Below, in pieces: positions 1 through 13,867 of a stretch of 64,000 nucleotides of DNA. The notes beneath the pieces were generated by a model. That model did no database searches, was not told the DNA's origin, and was given only the letters and a program-made list of their open reading frames with translations. Every line of letters begins with the position of its first letter. Position 1 is the first letter of the stretch. Made by a program: the position numbers and the translations under genes. Source of the DNA: Sycobia sp. Sy_11 (taxonomy: Eukaryota > Arthropoda > Insecta > Hymenoptera > Epichrysomallidae). The DNA lies in NCBI GenBank assembly GCA_018907035.1, contig JACCIC010000019.1, positions 3,908,501-3,972,500 on the forward strand. Direction: 5' to 3'.

Positions 1-1538
1 GATCATCGGCTGATCGAGCAATGCCGGCAAAATTCGTTCGATAAAATCTACACGGTTCTGACAGGGACTCGCGGCTGGCGAGAAACGTGAGAAATGCCTC
101 GCTCCATTGTTGCAACTGTTCGTTGCGTTACGGTGTGTTGATAGTCGGGGACGCGTCATCGTCATGGAAACGGGGTTACGAAGCGAGTAATGACCGCCCG
201 TATGCGCATTGCCACCCTACATTTTTGGATACGTTAAATGGCGGTTGAGCATTGGCCGAGCGCTGGTGACGTATAGACATACAGCCAATTCGTAAAAAGA
301 TACGTTTCAGTATATATATATATATAGTTTGTTTTACAATCATTCCAAGGCAAACTTTAAATGATAGATACCGTTAGGGAAGCGAGCTCTACATAATATA
401 TTTGAATTAGAAAAAGGAAACCGGGAGGGGGAAGGGGGTCGTCGATTCCAAGCCAATAACCCATAATACCGTTATCGTTATCCGATGGGAAATTAATCGC
501 CGGTTAAATGAGAAAAAGGAGTTGCGCTCCGTTCAACCTCGTTACGTACAGGTGAAGGGGAGGGCAGAGGGGGAACGATGCTCGCCACGGCAAGCATCGA
601 ACCCCCTCCCCCCCTCGCCCCACGAGAGCACGCGCGCATCTGTGAGTAAAAAAGCTCTCGGGCGATCGAACGACGAAGGTATTAGGCTCTCGCGATAAGG
701 CGACTGATCGTAATACGCGTTTTTAAGGCATAAAAAAAAGTTTTTTTAAATCCGTAATTATTTGTAATTTGTTTAAGTTGTATTTTTTTTTATTAAAGAG
801 TTGTTTTCGCCGCAGACTTGAGTAAATAATCGGTAAAAATTCGAATAACATAGGTATAACGAGCCAAAAACTGTAATATTAACATTCTTTGCGGTTCGAA
901 TTCGATTTTTTTAATTTGATTTAATTGTTACTTTTTGCTTTGTGGGCAAATATTTTGCAGAATTCGTCGGCCATCAGCTCTAATTTTTGGACGGTCGATG
1001 TCCGTGAATCGAATCGAGATATTATCATATTACAGTATTAAATTGAAAATAACACTTAAAAGAACTCAGATAATGATGTTGACTAATGTCAGCTTCTATT
1101 TAAAAAAAAAAAAACTTATTCAGATCTAGCTCAATACGATTGTGAGATAAACCAAACACGTTTTAATGTTCTTGTCGATTTTACAAAGCAAACGCGAAAC
1201 TTTAAATTTCAAAATGATACACTCTTATGTCCAAGAAAATCGCATTATTTTTTCGCTCGACCCTTCGTTCACGAGAAAACAACGAATAACAAAGAAGAAA
1301 AAAAGGAACAACTGCTTTTCGCTCGTGCAGTTTTCACCGCGAAACTATCCCCACAATTTTGACGCGCGTACATGGAGAGAATTTCCATAATAAAATTGGC
1401 GTCTCTCGCCCAGCAAAATGACAATTCGACTTGATTACTATTATTATTGCACACAGGGGGATCAGGGGGATCAGTTTAACCAGAAACAAGGTTACCGGGT
1501 TCACGGGCCAACGCGACAATTATAACACGACGACTTAC
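1..1538. other. Non-coding DNA, probably intron after the first coding exon of the Neurotactin-like gene
   Basis: No exon could be supported here on either strand. The block starts at 1539 on the minus strand with a clean GT donor (GTAAGT, plus-strand 1533-1538), so it should be the intron that follows that exon. It holds short A and T runs, a small (TA)n run near 311-326, a G-rich stretch near 421-440 and a C-rich patch near 600-620. The next Neurotactin exon must lie off the left edge. Confidence 0.5.
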
Positions 1539-1775
1539 CGTTGCGGCGCACGGCTCTTTACTCTTGGATCGGCAGAAGCCCGGCATCTTGATGCCGCCAA
1601 TCGGTATTTTCCTCTTCGCCGGCTTCGCCTCCTCGGGCTCGGCGGTCTCCGTCGCGGGCGCCGCGGCCGTGTTCTTCTCGTTCAACATTTTCTCCTTCTC
1701 CTCGTTGAGAATCTCCTTCTTGTCCATGCTGTCCGTCGTTTGCTGCGGCTGCTGTTGCTGCTGCGTCTGGCTCAT
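1539..1775 (-). CDS. Nrt: Neurotactin-like adhesion protein, first coding exon (partial gene)
   Basis: This is the N-terminal cytoplasmic part of a protein resembling insect Neurotactin, a single-pass neural adhesion protein with an extracellular esterase-like domain. The exon runs on the minus strand from an acceptor (TTTCAG, exon edge 1797) to a donor (GTAAGT after 1539). It encodes 79 residues in exact phase 0 from the ATG at 1775. The N terminus is Gln-rich (MSQTQQQQQPQQ), followed by an acidic/lysine stretch and an Ala/Glu/Pro segment. Residues 54-67, KRKIPIGGIKMPGF, match the Neurotactin cytoplasmic motif that I remember in Drosophila as KKIPIGGLKLPGFF. The following RSKSKEP is basic, as in the family. 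The transmembrane segment and esterase domain are not in the window, so the assignment rests on this motif and the general composition. The 22 bases between acceptor and ATG are read as 5' UTR, but the frame is open there, so an upstream coding exon is possible. Confidence 0.68.
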
Positions 1776-1797
1776 GCCCGTCTTCTCGCGCTTCGCT

Positions 1798-4700
1798 CTG
1801 AAAGAAGTACAAATGGCTATTTATGCGTTTATAAACGAGCGAAGGGAAAGAATAAAACAACAATCGAGCGGGCGTTTGCCTTTATTTTTTTTCCCCCAGA
1901 GGCGGAGGGCGATCTCCCGCCTGATCGGAGAGAGGAGAAAGTGTGGCGCGATGATACTTTCGAGCACACCGGGCGGACGGAGGAAGCAAGGTTACTTTTT
2001 TGCGATCGCGGGTCAAGAAAAACGGGACAGGGGAGACACGGCCGACGATTTCTGGTGAACAGCCTCGAATACAAACAGTGCTGTGCGGGGGCCCGAGAGG
2101 GACGATCATTGCGATTTTCTTAGGTCTGGCGTGTGAGGTGGACTGACTTTTGTTGCTTGACAGCACGGGTCGTCACAATACTTAAAGGTCACAAAACTTA
2201 AAGAATCCAGCAACGAATAGGCAAACATCGATAAAGTTTGAAAGTCCGAAGTCAATGGTATGATTGTATCTATTGTCATAAAATAAAAATCATTTCATTC
2301 TCTCGTTTTTTTTTTTTTTTATTAATTTTGCTCATCCGACAATTGTTACTTTTATCTGTAAAATTAGCATATTTGGTTGACGATCAGAACGAAACAAAAA
2401 ACAAAAGCAAAAAACAAAAAAAAAAAAAATCAGAATCAATATTCCCGCAACAAGCGAGCGATCAACAAGCGAGCCATCGGCCATCCCAGCTGTTGCGCGC
2501 AGAATCAATCTTGTTAAGCTTCAATATTATACCTCCTGAATATTTATGAAGGGACAGGTCACCGGACAAGTACACGCGCGCGGGCGCGCGCGTGTGCGGG
2601 GACAGGGGGAGGGCATAGCACATCCACAGCGGGTGATTGAACCTATTGATTTACCGCCGCTCGCTTGAATTTCCAACTCGATTTCCAATCACGGAATCAT
2701 ACTCGGGACAGAATCGCGGCGCGTCTGTTCCCGGAGATCCAGCGAGAGGCGTATTTTTATAGTAAACAAAATCAGTGCTCGGAAATATATATTGGCTCTA
2801 AAAATTCTACGCGTTGCATGAATTATGATTTTGTAATCGGCTAAAGTGCCATAGAGAATCTAATAGGTACGTATGATTTTATAAGAAAAACATCTCGAGC
2901 GCACCCTTTACATCAACATTCAAATTGCCCGGGCAAGAGTTTTACGAGAAAGCACTTGGTCGATGAACAAATAAAATAAACTCAAGCCCCTCACCTTCAC
3001 TTTCTCTCTCACTCTTTAAAAAGTACATTTTAATTTCAATTTGCTATTTATAGATTCTAACTTTCTAATAAACGCTAATGGGTATTTCATGCGTAGATCG
3101 TTTGCTTCTATCTCACGTAGATTTTGCAAGCACCGTTATAATATTAAATATAATAAATATGATAAATATAATAAACTGTCGACCTCTGGGAAAGAACAAT
3201 GCGACCTGATGATGTATGGACTTGCCTACAGGCCATGCTACGTTAACAGCACATGACCGGACCACAAACAATAATAAAACAGCTGCGACAGATACTATCG
3301 TAAACCCTTTCTGACTTTGATTCCAACCGATATTATGGATCTTTGCCTCAGGATTATACAGTTTTCGCCACGATGTTCACACAAAGCCAGCGTAAATGAT
3401 CCGACGGCTTGCAGCTAAGGAAAATTGTCACGACTGAAGAAGCTTGGGAAGAAAAGAAAGAAATCGCGGAAAAATTAGGGGCAGCGCTCCGATTCCAAAA
3501 AGGGAGATAATGCCGCAAACAAGAGAATGATATTACAATGGCCGAGACTGTCCGTAGGACAGAGCCTCGAGGCCCGAAGTCATTGAACGGCCTGTATGTA
3601 AGCGGCGCGAAGGATGCGAGTGAAATAATCGCTGCAATGAATCGCCAGTCGCGCGCAACGAGAAGAGGCGAAACGGGAGCACGGAGTAAAGTTACAGTAC
3701 AAGCTCGACACCTTATACACTGTGCCCCTAATCCCGATCTAACCTTTTTCTCTCGGTCTATCCCTGACCCCCCCCCCCCGACCGCTCACCCGAAATCTTG
3801 CCAGAAGACATGGAGGGAGAAGGGTCCTCATAATACGACATAACTTTCTGCGCGCACTCTCGTTTCTACATTACTCCGCGAGAATGAGTCGGAGGGGTGC
3901 AAATGAAAGGAAGTGCTATATGGAAACATCTGCCCTGAGAAGATTATATATATATAGACATATGGGCGAGTGAAACAAGCTGCTACAGTTTTATTTTATG
4001 CACGTGTGCATTATCTATATATAGGCATATGAGATAAGCGATCAGATCCGTGAATGTCAAGGACTACACAGTGAGGAGGGTGTCGAGTAAGGTCCATTTT
4101 ATTCAGGGGATGTCTTTAGCTTGTCGCATTACGAGATTTACCATTTATCATTGGCTATATAATGCCAGTGCACCAATTACGATACCGTTTATATCGTCGC
4201 TTATGAGTCAATCGCGCTGTTTAACACAGAAAGTCACGAAAACGAAGAGAAAAAAGATTAAATGTCAAGTTGCTTCCTCATTGTCGCGACCGCTAGGTGC
4301 GGATTCGTGCCCGAACCATTAGTAGTATTATTTATTATTAATAATATAATTAAATAAAATAATCTAATATATTATTATATATAATAATATCAATAAATAA
4401 TATAATATAATTATATTAGTAGTAATCAATTACAAGGTGTAATGAATAAAAATAACGCAGACGCTTAAAAAAAACCATTGCTTAGGTAAAAATTTAGGTC
4501 GCGTCCAGGCCCATAAAGAGAATTACATCGTGTATCGCTCGCTACGCGCATTAATCTCCATCTTAACGCTCGCCATTGCCATCGGCAGCAACGCTAAGAA
4601 AAACTTATAGGGAAATAAGAGGATACAAATCACGTCGACGTAAGGTCCTGCCGCCCTCACTCGAGCCATCTTCGACATCCACCTCCACCCCCCCCCACTC

Positions 4701-7440
4701 ATATATACCGCATTTCTCGCGAACATTTGTGCTTCCTATTCTACACACACGCACACGCACACGCACACACACACCTCTCGGCGCGGGAAACATAAATAAG
4801 CGCCGTGTTCGTTTAATGATATTTATTGTCGCGAGAACGACTGAGAGCAAGGGAGAGAGACGGGCGGGGGGGGGGGATTATAGCATCGTCGACGTCGTCC
4901 TTTTCTTATGTACATAACTGACAACGATGGCGCGGCGACAATTTTCACGAATGCTCGTCTTTCTCGCGGCCTGTACCATCGGTACGAGGGTAAAGCCAGT
5001 GGAAAAAATTACAAATCGTTCGTTTGTAACAGAATCCGTACTCGTATGTCTCGATTCGTCTGCCGTCGCATCAAATTGATTATATTAAATTTAGGATAAA
5101 AGTGGATCGATAATTTTTCTTCAGGACAGACAGGCAGAAAGAAGATAAAGTTGAAAATAATTGTTGAATTTCCATTCGTAAATACGCTTTTATACCAGAA
5201 ATTCGACAGGCATCCAGAGGTTTTTGCCAGCATTTTCCAGAATTTAAGGGGCTTAATGTTCGCAGTTTAAGATTCGGATAATCATCCTAAATTTTTTCTT
5301 CATCTAAATTTATGCTCACTTCCGTTTTCGAGGCAATTCGGAGAGCCAATTAACGGCGGTTTATTTCCCACACACATACACACACACACACCGCTGGTCG
5401 GACGATCACGGCTTTGGCAATGTGTAGCTATATAGGTATCGTATACCAGATCCGAACAAGAGAAAGCCGCGCGGAATAAATTGCGAGCTCGCTCGTATTC
5501 GGAGGCGATGGCCGAGCACATCCATTTTTATCGATTTTTGTTTCTATTATTTTTTTTTTTTTTATTTTTATCGTTAAATTGAAATTCATAGGCAGGCGGG
5601 TTATCGATAGAGAACGCGCGCTTCAATTGAACTACCGTCGAATATTGAATTTGAATGCTGAAAAAATGGGGGATTTTTCTCGCCCCACTCAAAAATTTAG
5701 ATCCATTTGCTATTTTAGATACTAATTTTTATTTGAATTTGCAAACTTCAGAAATATTTATTAAATATTTTACAAATTTAATTAGCACGAGTTGCACAGG
5801 TGTTCGTCACATTTTTAGAACCTACTATGGCATGTATCATAAAAGTCAGTTATCGCTATTGCAGATTTAGAAGAATATGAGCTGAAAGCGATGCTCGAAG
5901 CATATTTGCGCATACAAGGCTTTCGTTGTATTTTCACGGATGCAGGCATTTTTTTAATTTATATCCCCCGCCCCACTCGACCTGGGTATAATTCAAATTT
6001 CTAGAGTGGAATTTCAAATAAATGATAAAAGTAAATTTAAAAAATTATATTCTTAACAATAAGCTGCACTCTGAAAATTAGCGTTTGGAAGGCGAGAATG
6101 CGTTATAAAAAAAAAATTCCGACATTTCGTAGATATATAAACTTGAAACATTGAATTTCAAAATATATCTTCACGCCGAATCTTTTCTATATCAAAAGCT
6201 GAATGAAAGTAAGAAAATACTTGCAAATAAATAATACTTAAATTTATAAAAAGAAATTCCAGTCTGAATCGATTTCCTTTGAAAATACACTGAAAATCTG
6301 TCCAGCTAATAGACACGAAATATGCAAATAGGTTTAGCGCAACATCTGGGATTATCCTTTCAGTTTACGTTCACGTCAAACCCAAATAATGATAATTATC
6401 TTTGATTATACAAAAAATTCTAACTCGTGGGCTTTGAACGAATATCATTAAATAATTGATGTTTTCGTATTTTATCGACGATTTAAAATGTTTTAACATT
6501 GTGAAAAAATTTTATTACTCAAATCATCGATATTCTTTAAGCTTTTTAAAAGCATGCATTGTAAGCTTAAAAATTGTACGTAAAACGAAAGTTACATACA
6601 TGGCCGACACAGTGGACGAAGATATTATTGTTTGAAATGTATGGCTAAGAAAATTTGTAACATCTCGAGATAAAAATTCAACAGATTTTTCGAGAAAAAT
6701 TGATGTAATCCAAGGTGTCATACATTAATTATATTAATAATGTCTCGTTTCCATGATTTCAGAGACAATTAAATTTCTCGACAAAAATTACCCAATATTG
6801 GAAAAGTCCTATGTAAAAGGTCGTTTATACGTTTCAAAAGTCTCGATGGAGCAGTACCTTTTCAAAAGGCAGCGAAAATCAGTCCGGTCCCCGACAGACT
6901 AAGCGAATTACAAGCAAATCCAGCAAGTGGCGAGGGGCAAGGGAGGGGGCCATTTCGTAGCGATGGCACCGAGATAAGGGCTATTCAAATTGAACTTCGG
7001 GAGTCCCGTATCCGTGCCGCTCTCATTGTGCGACGCTCGCCGTACGAAACTCCGGGAGTTCGTTTGGGAGAGTGAGAGAGAGAAAGAGAGGTGTCCTAAA
7101 CTAAATAATTGCCCCCTCCCGGGGGGCGGCTATTCAGGAGCGGGTAATTACATTTTTTCGAGTTATTTATACATACATATACATATACAGTGCTGAAGCA
7201 ACTGAATCACATACTCGCTTCAAGGGGGGGGGGGATACGAATGAAAAAGAAAACGGAAACCCCCCTAGCTCGGTAGTGATAAAAAAAAAAAAAAAAAACA
7301 AAAACAAAAACAAAAAACGCCGCCAGCGAGTACGGCGCGAGCAACTCTATGAATCGCGGCGCGTGTCGGAGAGATCGGATCTAGTTCACTTCTCTGTCTT
7401 CCTCTTCCTCCCGCCCCTCTCATTCTGATACCCGATCTCG
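1798..7440. other. Upstream/intronic DNA without supported genes
   Basis: This is probably the 5' intron and upstream region of the Neurotactin-like gene, because the exon at 1539-1797 begins with a splice acceptor. I see alternating purine/pyrimidine CG/CA runs (near 2575-2595 and 4740-4775), homopolymers (poly-T near 2308 and 5555, poly-A near 2418, poly-C near 3771, poly-G near 4865) and an AT-only stretch at 4321-4430 made of ATA/TTA units. An ORF at 3538-3843 (plus, 101 codons) lies in a GC-richer patch; its translation shows no family motif and I do not call it a gene. Confidence 0.5.
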
Positions 7441-7462
7441 GGGGCATAAATTTCTCTCTGAT

Positions 7463-7465
<3 letters not shown>

Positions 7466-7514
<49 letters not shown>

Positions 7515-8163
7515 GTCTATATATGCGCTGCTCTTCGCTCGCAGCGACGCATCGCCCACTGCAGAGAGGAAAGTGTCCCGTGCGAGCGTTTTCGCGTGCA
7601 AGGATCACCTTTTGTCTCTCCTGGCTCCTTAAATCAATTCTCGCCAGGATCGGGTGAAAAGAGAGCGAGAGCGAGAGCGAGAGAGAGAGAGAGAGAGAGA
7701 GAGATAAAAGGAGAGATATAAGAGCGATTGAAACGTCGCTCGCTCCATCATTATAGACATATATATGCGCGCGCGGGCGAGTACTTTTTCCTCGGGGGGC
7801 GACAAGGTGCCCCCCGTGCGCGCGTTCGTACATTATGAGTAGCCATTGCGGGGCCTTCGAGCGCGCATAGCCCAGCTGTGACTTTTTGATGGAACAGCCA
7901 TCTGCGTGTGTGTGCGTGCACGCGCGCTCGCCTGCGGAAAAGCGGGAAAATAAAAAAAAAAAAAAAAAAAAAAAAGAGGAGCGCGCGACAGATGCACGGA
8001 GAAGCGTCCCGGGACGTATATGCAATAATATAACGTATTATATATACGCGTACTTTTCTCTTCGTTCGATCGCGGAGGGGATACGATATATAGCGCGACG
8101 GCGGTGCACAATAATGTTGAAATTCTATAATAGAACGGTAGCGCGCGTGTCGCACTGTAACGG

Positions 8164-8230
<67 letters not shown>

Positions 8231-8520
8231 CATATACCCATATATACATATACATATATATGTGTGTGTATATATATGGCGGAATGATTGATTTTTATTA
8301 TTTGGTCCCGACGTCGTATATAGGTGGTGCTAGATGCCGATGTACACCGGCACGTGCGTCCGTACGGCTCTCTATCTATCTCTCTCCCTCCAGTCCTTTT
8401 GGAAGGAATCGAGCGTAGATAACTGGAAAAAAAGATTTTTTTTTGTCAACTACAGCGACAGGAGGATGTATATACATACGCATACACGTGCCGCTTTCTC
8501 TCTCCCTCCCTCGTTGTCGC

Positions 8521-8570
<50 letters not shown>

Positions 8571-8787
8571 GTATACGATTTTCATATCGACGATCTACGA
8601 AATGATCCATTGTACTCCTTATAGCCTGTCTATCCGCGCTATATCGAGGGTACTGGGGGGGGGGGGGACATAAGTCAAGGTGCTCATAATACGCTGGTCC
8701 AGGAGGTTAATAGGCAGTTATAGATTGTATATAAACGCGCACCGGTCTATCGAGTACTGTACGTATAGACGATGGTGATATTCGATT

Positions 8788-8830
<43 letters not shown>
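7466..8830. repeat. Cluster of (TA)n, (GA)n and poly-A microsatellites
   Basis: Four (TA)n arrays lie within 1.4 kb: 7466-7511, 8165-8219 (continuing as an interrupted TA/CA/TG tract to about 8278), 8523-8569 and 8791-8830. A (GA)n tract at 7661-7704 and a poly-A run at about 7951-7974 sit between them. All reading frames through these arrays are artefacts (YIYI, SLSL or K/F runs). Confidence 0.95.
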
Positions 8831-8835
<5 letters not shown>

Positions 8836-8997
8836 CATGCTGAAATTGCCGATTTAATAACCAGGCGATTAAACGTTATTACACGCGCTTTAGAACGGTG
8901 CGACGGTGAAACGTGATTATCCAATGATCCCGTGTCGGTGCTAATTCGCGGGTATATATTACAAATTAATGAAGCTTTCAAACAATATTGTTGATAT

Positions 8998-9058
8998 AAA
9001 TAATAATAATACTACAACTACTAATAATAATAGTACTAATAATAATAATAATAATAAT
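8998..9058. repeat. Impure (AAT)n trinucleotide microsatellite
   Basis: This is an interrupted run of AAT/ACT units (aataataatactac... then aataataataataat). It lies in non-coding DNA. Confidence 0.85.
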
Positions 9059-9590
9059 GAAATCGTAAAAATAATAAAAGATGGGAAAATTCGTTATCTG
9101 CCCCCAGGATTGAGGTAGAGAATATACGGATTATCGAACTTTCTCCAATTAAGAATCTATAAAATTACTGGAACCCATCGCGTTCCTTAATGGAGAAATG
9201 CAGGATTTCTGAAGGATCATTTTTAGAGAAAAATCGACGGAGATGCTAGGAGAAAAATTCACGTAACTGAGAAAACCAAGCGAATAAACGACCGATGCAC
9301 AAAAAAAAGGTTAATGCATCGTTTATTATAAATGAAATAAAGGTAAATATCTAAATTAATCGATAAGGTGTAACAATTATTTATATTTCAAAAATCTTAC
9401 AATCCTCGCTTTTACAATATTTTTCAATATCAAATAGTTCACCGTGCATAAATCGTACATACACCGCGCATAATTTACGTATGTCTCACTAATTTTCTCA
9501 TTTTCAACGGTCCTTTTCGAAGTTCGTGTAAACTTGTTGTTTTTTTCCTTTCGCAATACTTTGATTACACTTTTATTGACAACGTAAGTG

Positions 9591-9622
9591 AGAGAGATAG
9601 AGATAGAGATAGAGATAGAGAT

Positions 9623-9702
<80 letters not shown>
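9591..9702. repeat. Compound (GATAGA)n-(GA)n microsatellite
   Basis: About six GATAGA hexamers (9591-9628) run directly into about 37 GA dinucleotides (9629-9702). The hexamer probably arose from point changes in the GA array. The minus-strand ORF across it is only a Ser/Leu/Ile run. Confidence 0.95.
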
Positions 9703-9704
<2 letters not shown>

Positions 9705-10152
9705 AACATGTACTTGCAATCACTATACAATAGCGTAAGAAACTGCATTGTTAAAACAATGAACTTTCAGAATATATAAAATTTCATAAAATATTAAATG
9801 TATATAATAATGCAGCAAGCCGATGCTAAAGGTATCGCAGATAGTTATATTGTAGCAGAAACTAAATCAGTAATATAACCAAGCTACGGCAAAGTATGAT
9901 TAAAATCTAAAAGTACAAATACAATCGAGCGGATTAGCAGGGAGGAATAATTGTCTAGTTTCTGTATCGTGGCGCTGATGCGCGGCTTCCCATCTCCTCG
10001 ATTCGTCTATTATATCTAGAAAATCCTCGGCGCGCGCGCGCGCTCAAGAACAGAGACTGTATAATGCGAGAGCGCGAGCGTACGAGGGTCGAGGCCCTCT
10101 TTATTTAGCCGCCCACAGTTACTGCCAATGCCAGCCTGATGCTACTGCCCTC

Positions 10153-10156
<4 letters not shown>

Positions 10157-10217
<61 letters not shown>
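10157..10217. repeat. (GA)n microsatellite
   Basis: A pure run of about 30 GA units. It is followed by about 120 bp of pyrimidine-rich DNA (10250-10330) and then a (CG)n run near 10503-10519. Confidence 0.95.
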
Positions 10218-10221
<4 letters not shown>

Positions 10222-12223
10222 GAATCGCGGGGGAGTAAACAGCCTGTAGTCCCTCTCCCCCCTCATCCTCTCCTCGCCCCTCGAGATTCTCCCTCGTCTC
10301 TCTCTATCGCTCTCTCTCTCTTTCTACCTCCCCCTTTTTTTTCGTCCCATCTCTTCCAGTCGCCACCGCTCCCTCCCGCCTCGCCGAGCAAGGGGGTACA
10401 TATCGAACGGGCCGGTTTTATTTCTAGAGCAGGACGAAAATAAAGATGGAGATGCGAGGATTGGGAAGGAAGCGGGAGGAAGAGTAATACAGCGCGCAAC
10501 CCGCGCGCGCGCGCGCGCAATGCAGGCGACGGAAGCAGCCTTAATTTTTTTGTGCTCTGTGGCGCCTCTGGGCGCGCGTCGCTTCTCCTAGCGCGGATTG
10601 TCCCCAAGTCCAAGTTCTGTTAAATTTCTTACCGACTCCTCTAATGCACTTAAGAGTGAAATCGTCGCGCTTTCTGCTTCGACTTTAAAAATACCTTTAA
10701 TAGGGCTGGCAGATGGGGGGTGGGGAGGGGGTTAATTAAAGTCGAATTATTAGCTCTCGCAGGATAAAACCAAGCCTAGATGAGTCTGGAATATTTTTAC
10801 TCATTCGTGTAGAGAAGACGAGGGGTGCGAGGAAAATGACATTAAGCAAATAGAATTATTGCGCCGAATGGAATGATACAGAATTAATCATTTTAAATAT
10901 CGCCTGCTTAAACCAATTTCTCCTCCGTTTCGAATTTCTTTAAATAACAAAATTGAATTAAAGGTGTCGGCCCTGATCAAGCGTCAATGAAATTATTATT
11001 TGGCCGACGATAATAAATATGACAAGCGCACGCTTTTAATGAAATGAAAAATTCATTACATAAAGGAAAAATTCTTTTTTATCTGTCAATTTCACGCCGC
11101 CTTAAATCTTCGTATTTTTATTAAATAGATTTATGATCGCATTATATAATTGTCCGACGATATCGCGCAATAAAAAAAAAAGTGCACGAAATCGAATATT
11201 TATCATGATTTTCCAACATTATTCAACCGGGGGAGACTCATATACACATCGGCAGACTTGATAAATTACGACAAGATACACGATAAATCTGCTTTCAATT
11301 GGACTCCGACGGGTAAAGAGGGGGGGGGGGAACACAGTTTCGCTCCGGAACTCCTTTCCCGTTGCCCCGGTGCACCGACGGCCTATATATACATACATAC
11401 GCGAGCGCACACCCTGAGACACCGACGACACTCGCGCATACGGCGGCATTCCCCATCTGAGAAAACATTCTGGGGCGCCCCCCCCCCGCATTTCCAAAGC
11501 TTGCGGTTTCCCGCGCTCTTCTCAGCCCCATATATACATATATATATACACGCTCTGCAACGAGCATTATAAATAAACACGGCCGTATGTAATGCGTATC
11601 GTTTTCCGAGCTCACCTGCCGCGCCCGGGAGACCACACCGCTCGCGGGCGCCTTACCCTCTTTAAAACCGCATATCAATCCGACGCCGGGATTTTCATAT
11701 TCGTAGCTCCGGAGTCGCACTGCGATGGAAATGTCCGTAATGTGCGCGCGCGCGCGCGCGCTCGCGCAACATTTCGAAGCGAGGGGTCCACCGTAGCGAA
11801 AGGCACTGCGTGTTCATCGGGCGAGAGAGCTCCGGGCGTCCGCGTCGGCCATCGCCACAACCTGTGGCCCGAGGATCGGCGCTTTAAAAGAGCCCACGGA
11901 TTCGAGCACCGCGCGCCCGTCGCAACAACCTGCGATCTAGCGACTCTACCCCGCCCCCCGACTCCGTCCGGGTCCAGGTGCGCTTTCACGGACCTTACCT
12001 TCGCTACCACCCCCCCTTTTCCCGCTCGCCGTTGGCAAAAATGGAAAAATTTCTGTTCTTTCTCGCTATCTCATTGTTGCCGATGACGCGACGTAAGTAA
12101 TGTAGTGTGCGCGCGCGCGCGCGTCTTACGCGCCGACTGCCTCAAAAGCGGTACGGAAGGGAAAGAGAAAGCAACGGCGGCGAGGGAGCGCGTATACGCG
12201 AGCGATCGATCGGTTTGGTGTAT

Positions 12224-12279
<56 letters not shown>

Positions 12280-12894
12280 CAGCTGTGGCTCGGACGGTAC
12301 GCGCGGCGTCGGGACGCCAAGAGTGTCCCCTCTTCCTCCTCTGCCTTTCTCGCTGTATTTACATCAATTCGCATCCTGATCGGCCGCTTCGGAGCACGGA
12401 GAGCCGCGGACGCCCGCGAGAGAGTCGTCGTAGCCGCCTCAATTTGTCGAGGAGCGCGTGTATACGTCGTGCGATAAAAAAAAAAAAAAAAACGTAAGAA
12501 AGAAAAGAAAAGAGCACGGCTATTTTGCTGCCCGGCGCGCGCTCGAAGGTCTTCTTCTTCTTCTTCTCCTTCTTCTTCGTGTTCATCTCCTCCTCCTCGC
12601 TTCCTCGTCTCCGCGAAGCGAGTGCAGCGAAGACGTTCTCGAAATGTTCCGGGAGGGAGAAGGAGAGAAAAAGCGAAAGAAACGAAGGCGAAGGAAAGGC
12701 GAAGGAGAGAGAAAAGAAAGGAAGGAGACGCTATAGGCTCCCAAGGGATTTTAATTCCATTTTTGTGCGTGTTCTATAGCCCCGACCCAGAGCGCGCGCA
12801 TACCTACGGGAGAAGAACCGAGGAAGCGGGAGGGGGCCCCGGTCCAAGTCCCAGATTTGTATTGTAAGGTCATGCCGAGTATTTGTACTCCTAC

Positions 12895-12896
<2 letters not shown>

Positions 12897-12957
<61 letters not shown>
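12897..12957. repeat. (TA)n microsatellite
   Basis: About 30 TA units between CTACAGA and CTCTTACAGAG. A second array of similar size lies at 12226-12276. Confidence 0.95.
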
Positions 12958-12958
<1 letters not shown>

Positions 12959-13809
12959 TCTTACAGAGAAGAAACGGGCAGGTATACATACATGCTTCTT
13001 CGGCCCCGGTATGGACCCAGTCGTTCGGCCCGTTTGGAAAAAGGGAGTGATCCTGATCCCCCGTCTTCCTTCTCTCTCGAAGCGTATTTGTGTAAATGTG
13101 CCTGTATACGTGCTCACGTATACCCGAACGAGGGAAGGTCGGGAAAGGTAGACTGCGCACAAAGAACCGTGTTCGGTACCTATATATCTATAGGAATCCT
13201 TAAACACGCGCGTCATACACCGTACACGTACACTATATATATAAATAATATTTATGTATACCGCACGAGTGTCGTGGCTATAGGGACGCGGCGACGGAAG
13301 ATTTTTCACGGCGAAAGTAAAAAAAATTTACCTCTCGCGTTCTGCGAGACGCGGTTCGCCATTTTATACCCCTTTACAAATCATATATTTATGCTCGCTA
13401 GGTACGAGGATAAGTAACAGATTAAGATAATTAGGGTCAAAAGGATGAAATTATAACGGCAAAAGGACAGGTGGTGTATTACACAGCTGGTGCCCGCGCA
13501 TGAGAAATAGTTCGGGTGTTATTTTTCTGTTCTGTTGAACCTCTAGTGAAACCTACGATACGCCAAGCAGTATACGGGAACCCGGAATCAGAGAAATTAT
13601 GTTCGGGTTCCGCGTGTCCGGGCGATTGTAGAAAGAAGAAAAATACAAGAATACAAGAATAATCGACAGAGAAATACGTAGGTATATATAATATTTAACA
13701 TTAAGAAGACTTGAAGCTGAATATTCAAGAATGTTTACTGGTATAAGACGCGCAACCGCTAAATATGGAAAACAGCTTCTTTCTCCCGAAGAAAGAGAAA
13801 AGGAGAGTA

Positions 13810-13867
<58 letters not shown>

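Noticed and set aside
1..130. Minus-strand frame open to the left edge (LQQWSEAFLTFLASRESL...)
   Set aside because: It could be an exon of the Neurotactin-like gene, but the acceptor is weak, a stop precedes it closely and the peptide does not resemble the Neurotactin tail or esterase domain.
1431..2123. 230-codon plus-strand ORF and two other frames over the Neurotactin-like exon
   Set aside because: Antisense or out-of-frame shadows of the minus-strand exon and its GC-rich flanks; low-complexity Leu/Arg content.
7420..8287. Long ORFs on both strands with YIYI, SLSL or KKK runs (and similar ORFs across the other TA, GA, CA, GT and TAA arrays)
   Set aside because: They are open only because dinucleotide or trinucleotide arrays contain no stop in some frames. 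Flanking residues share no family motif and frames overlap on both strands.
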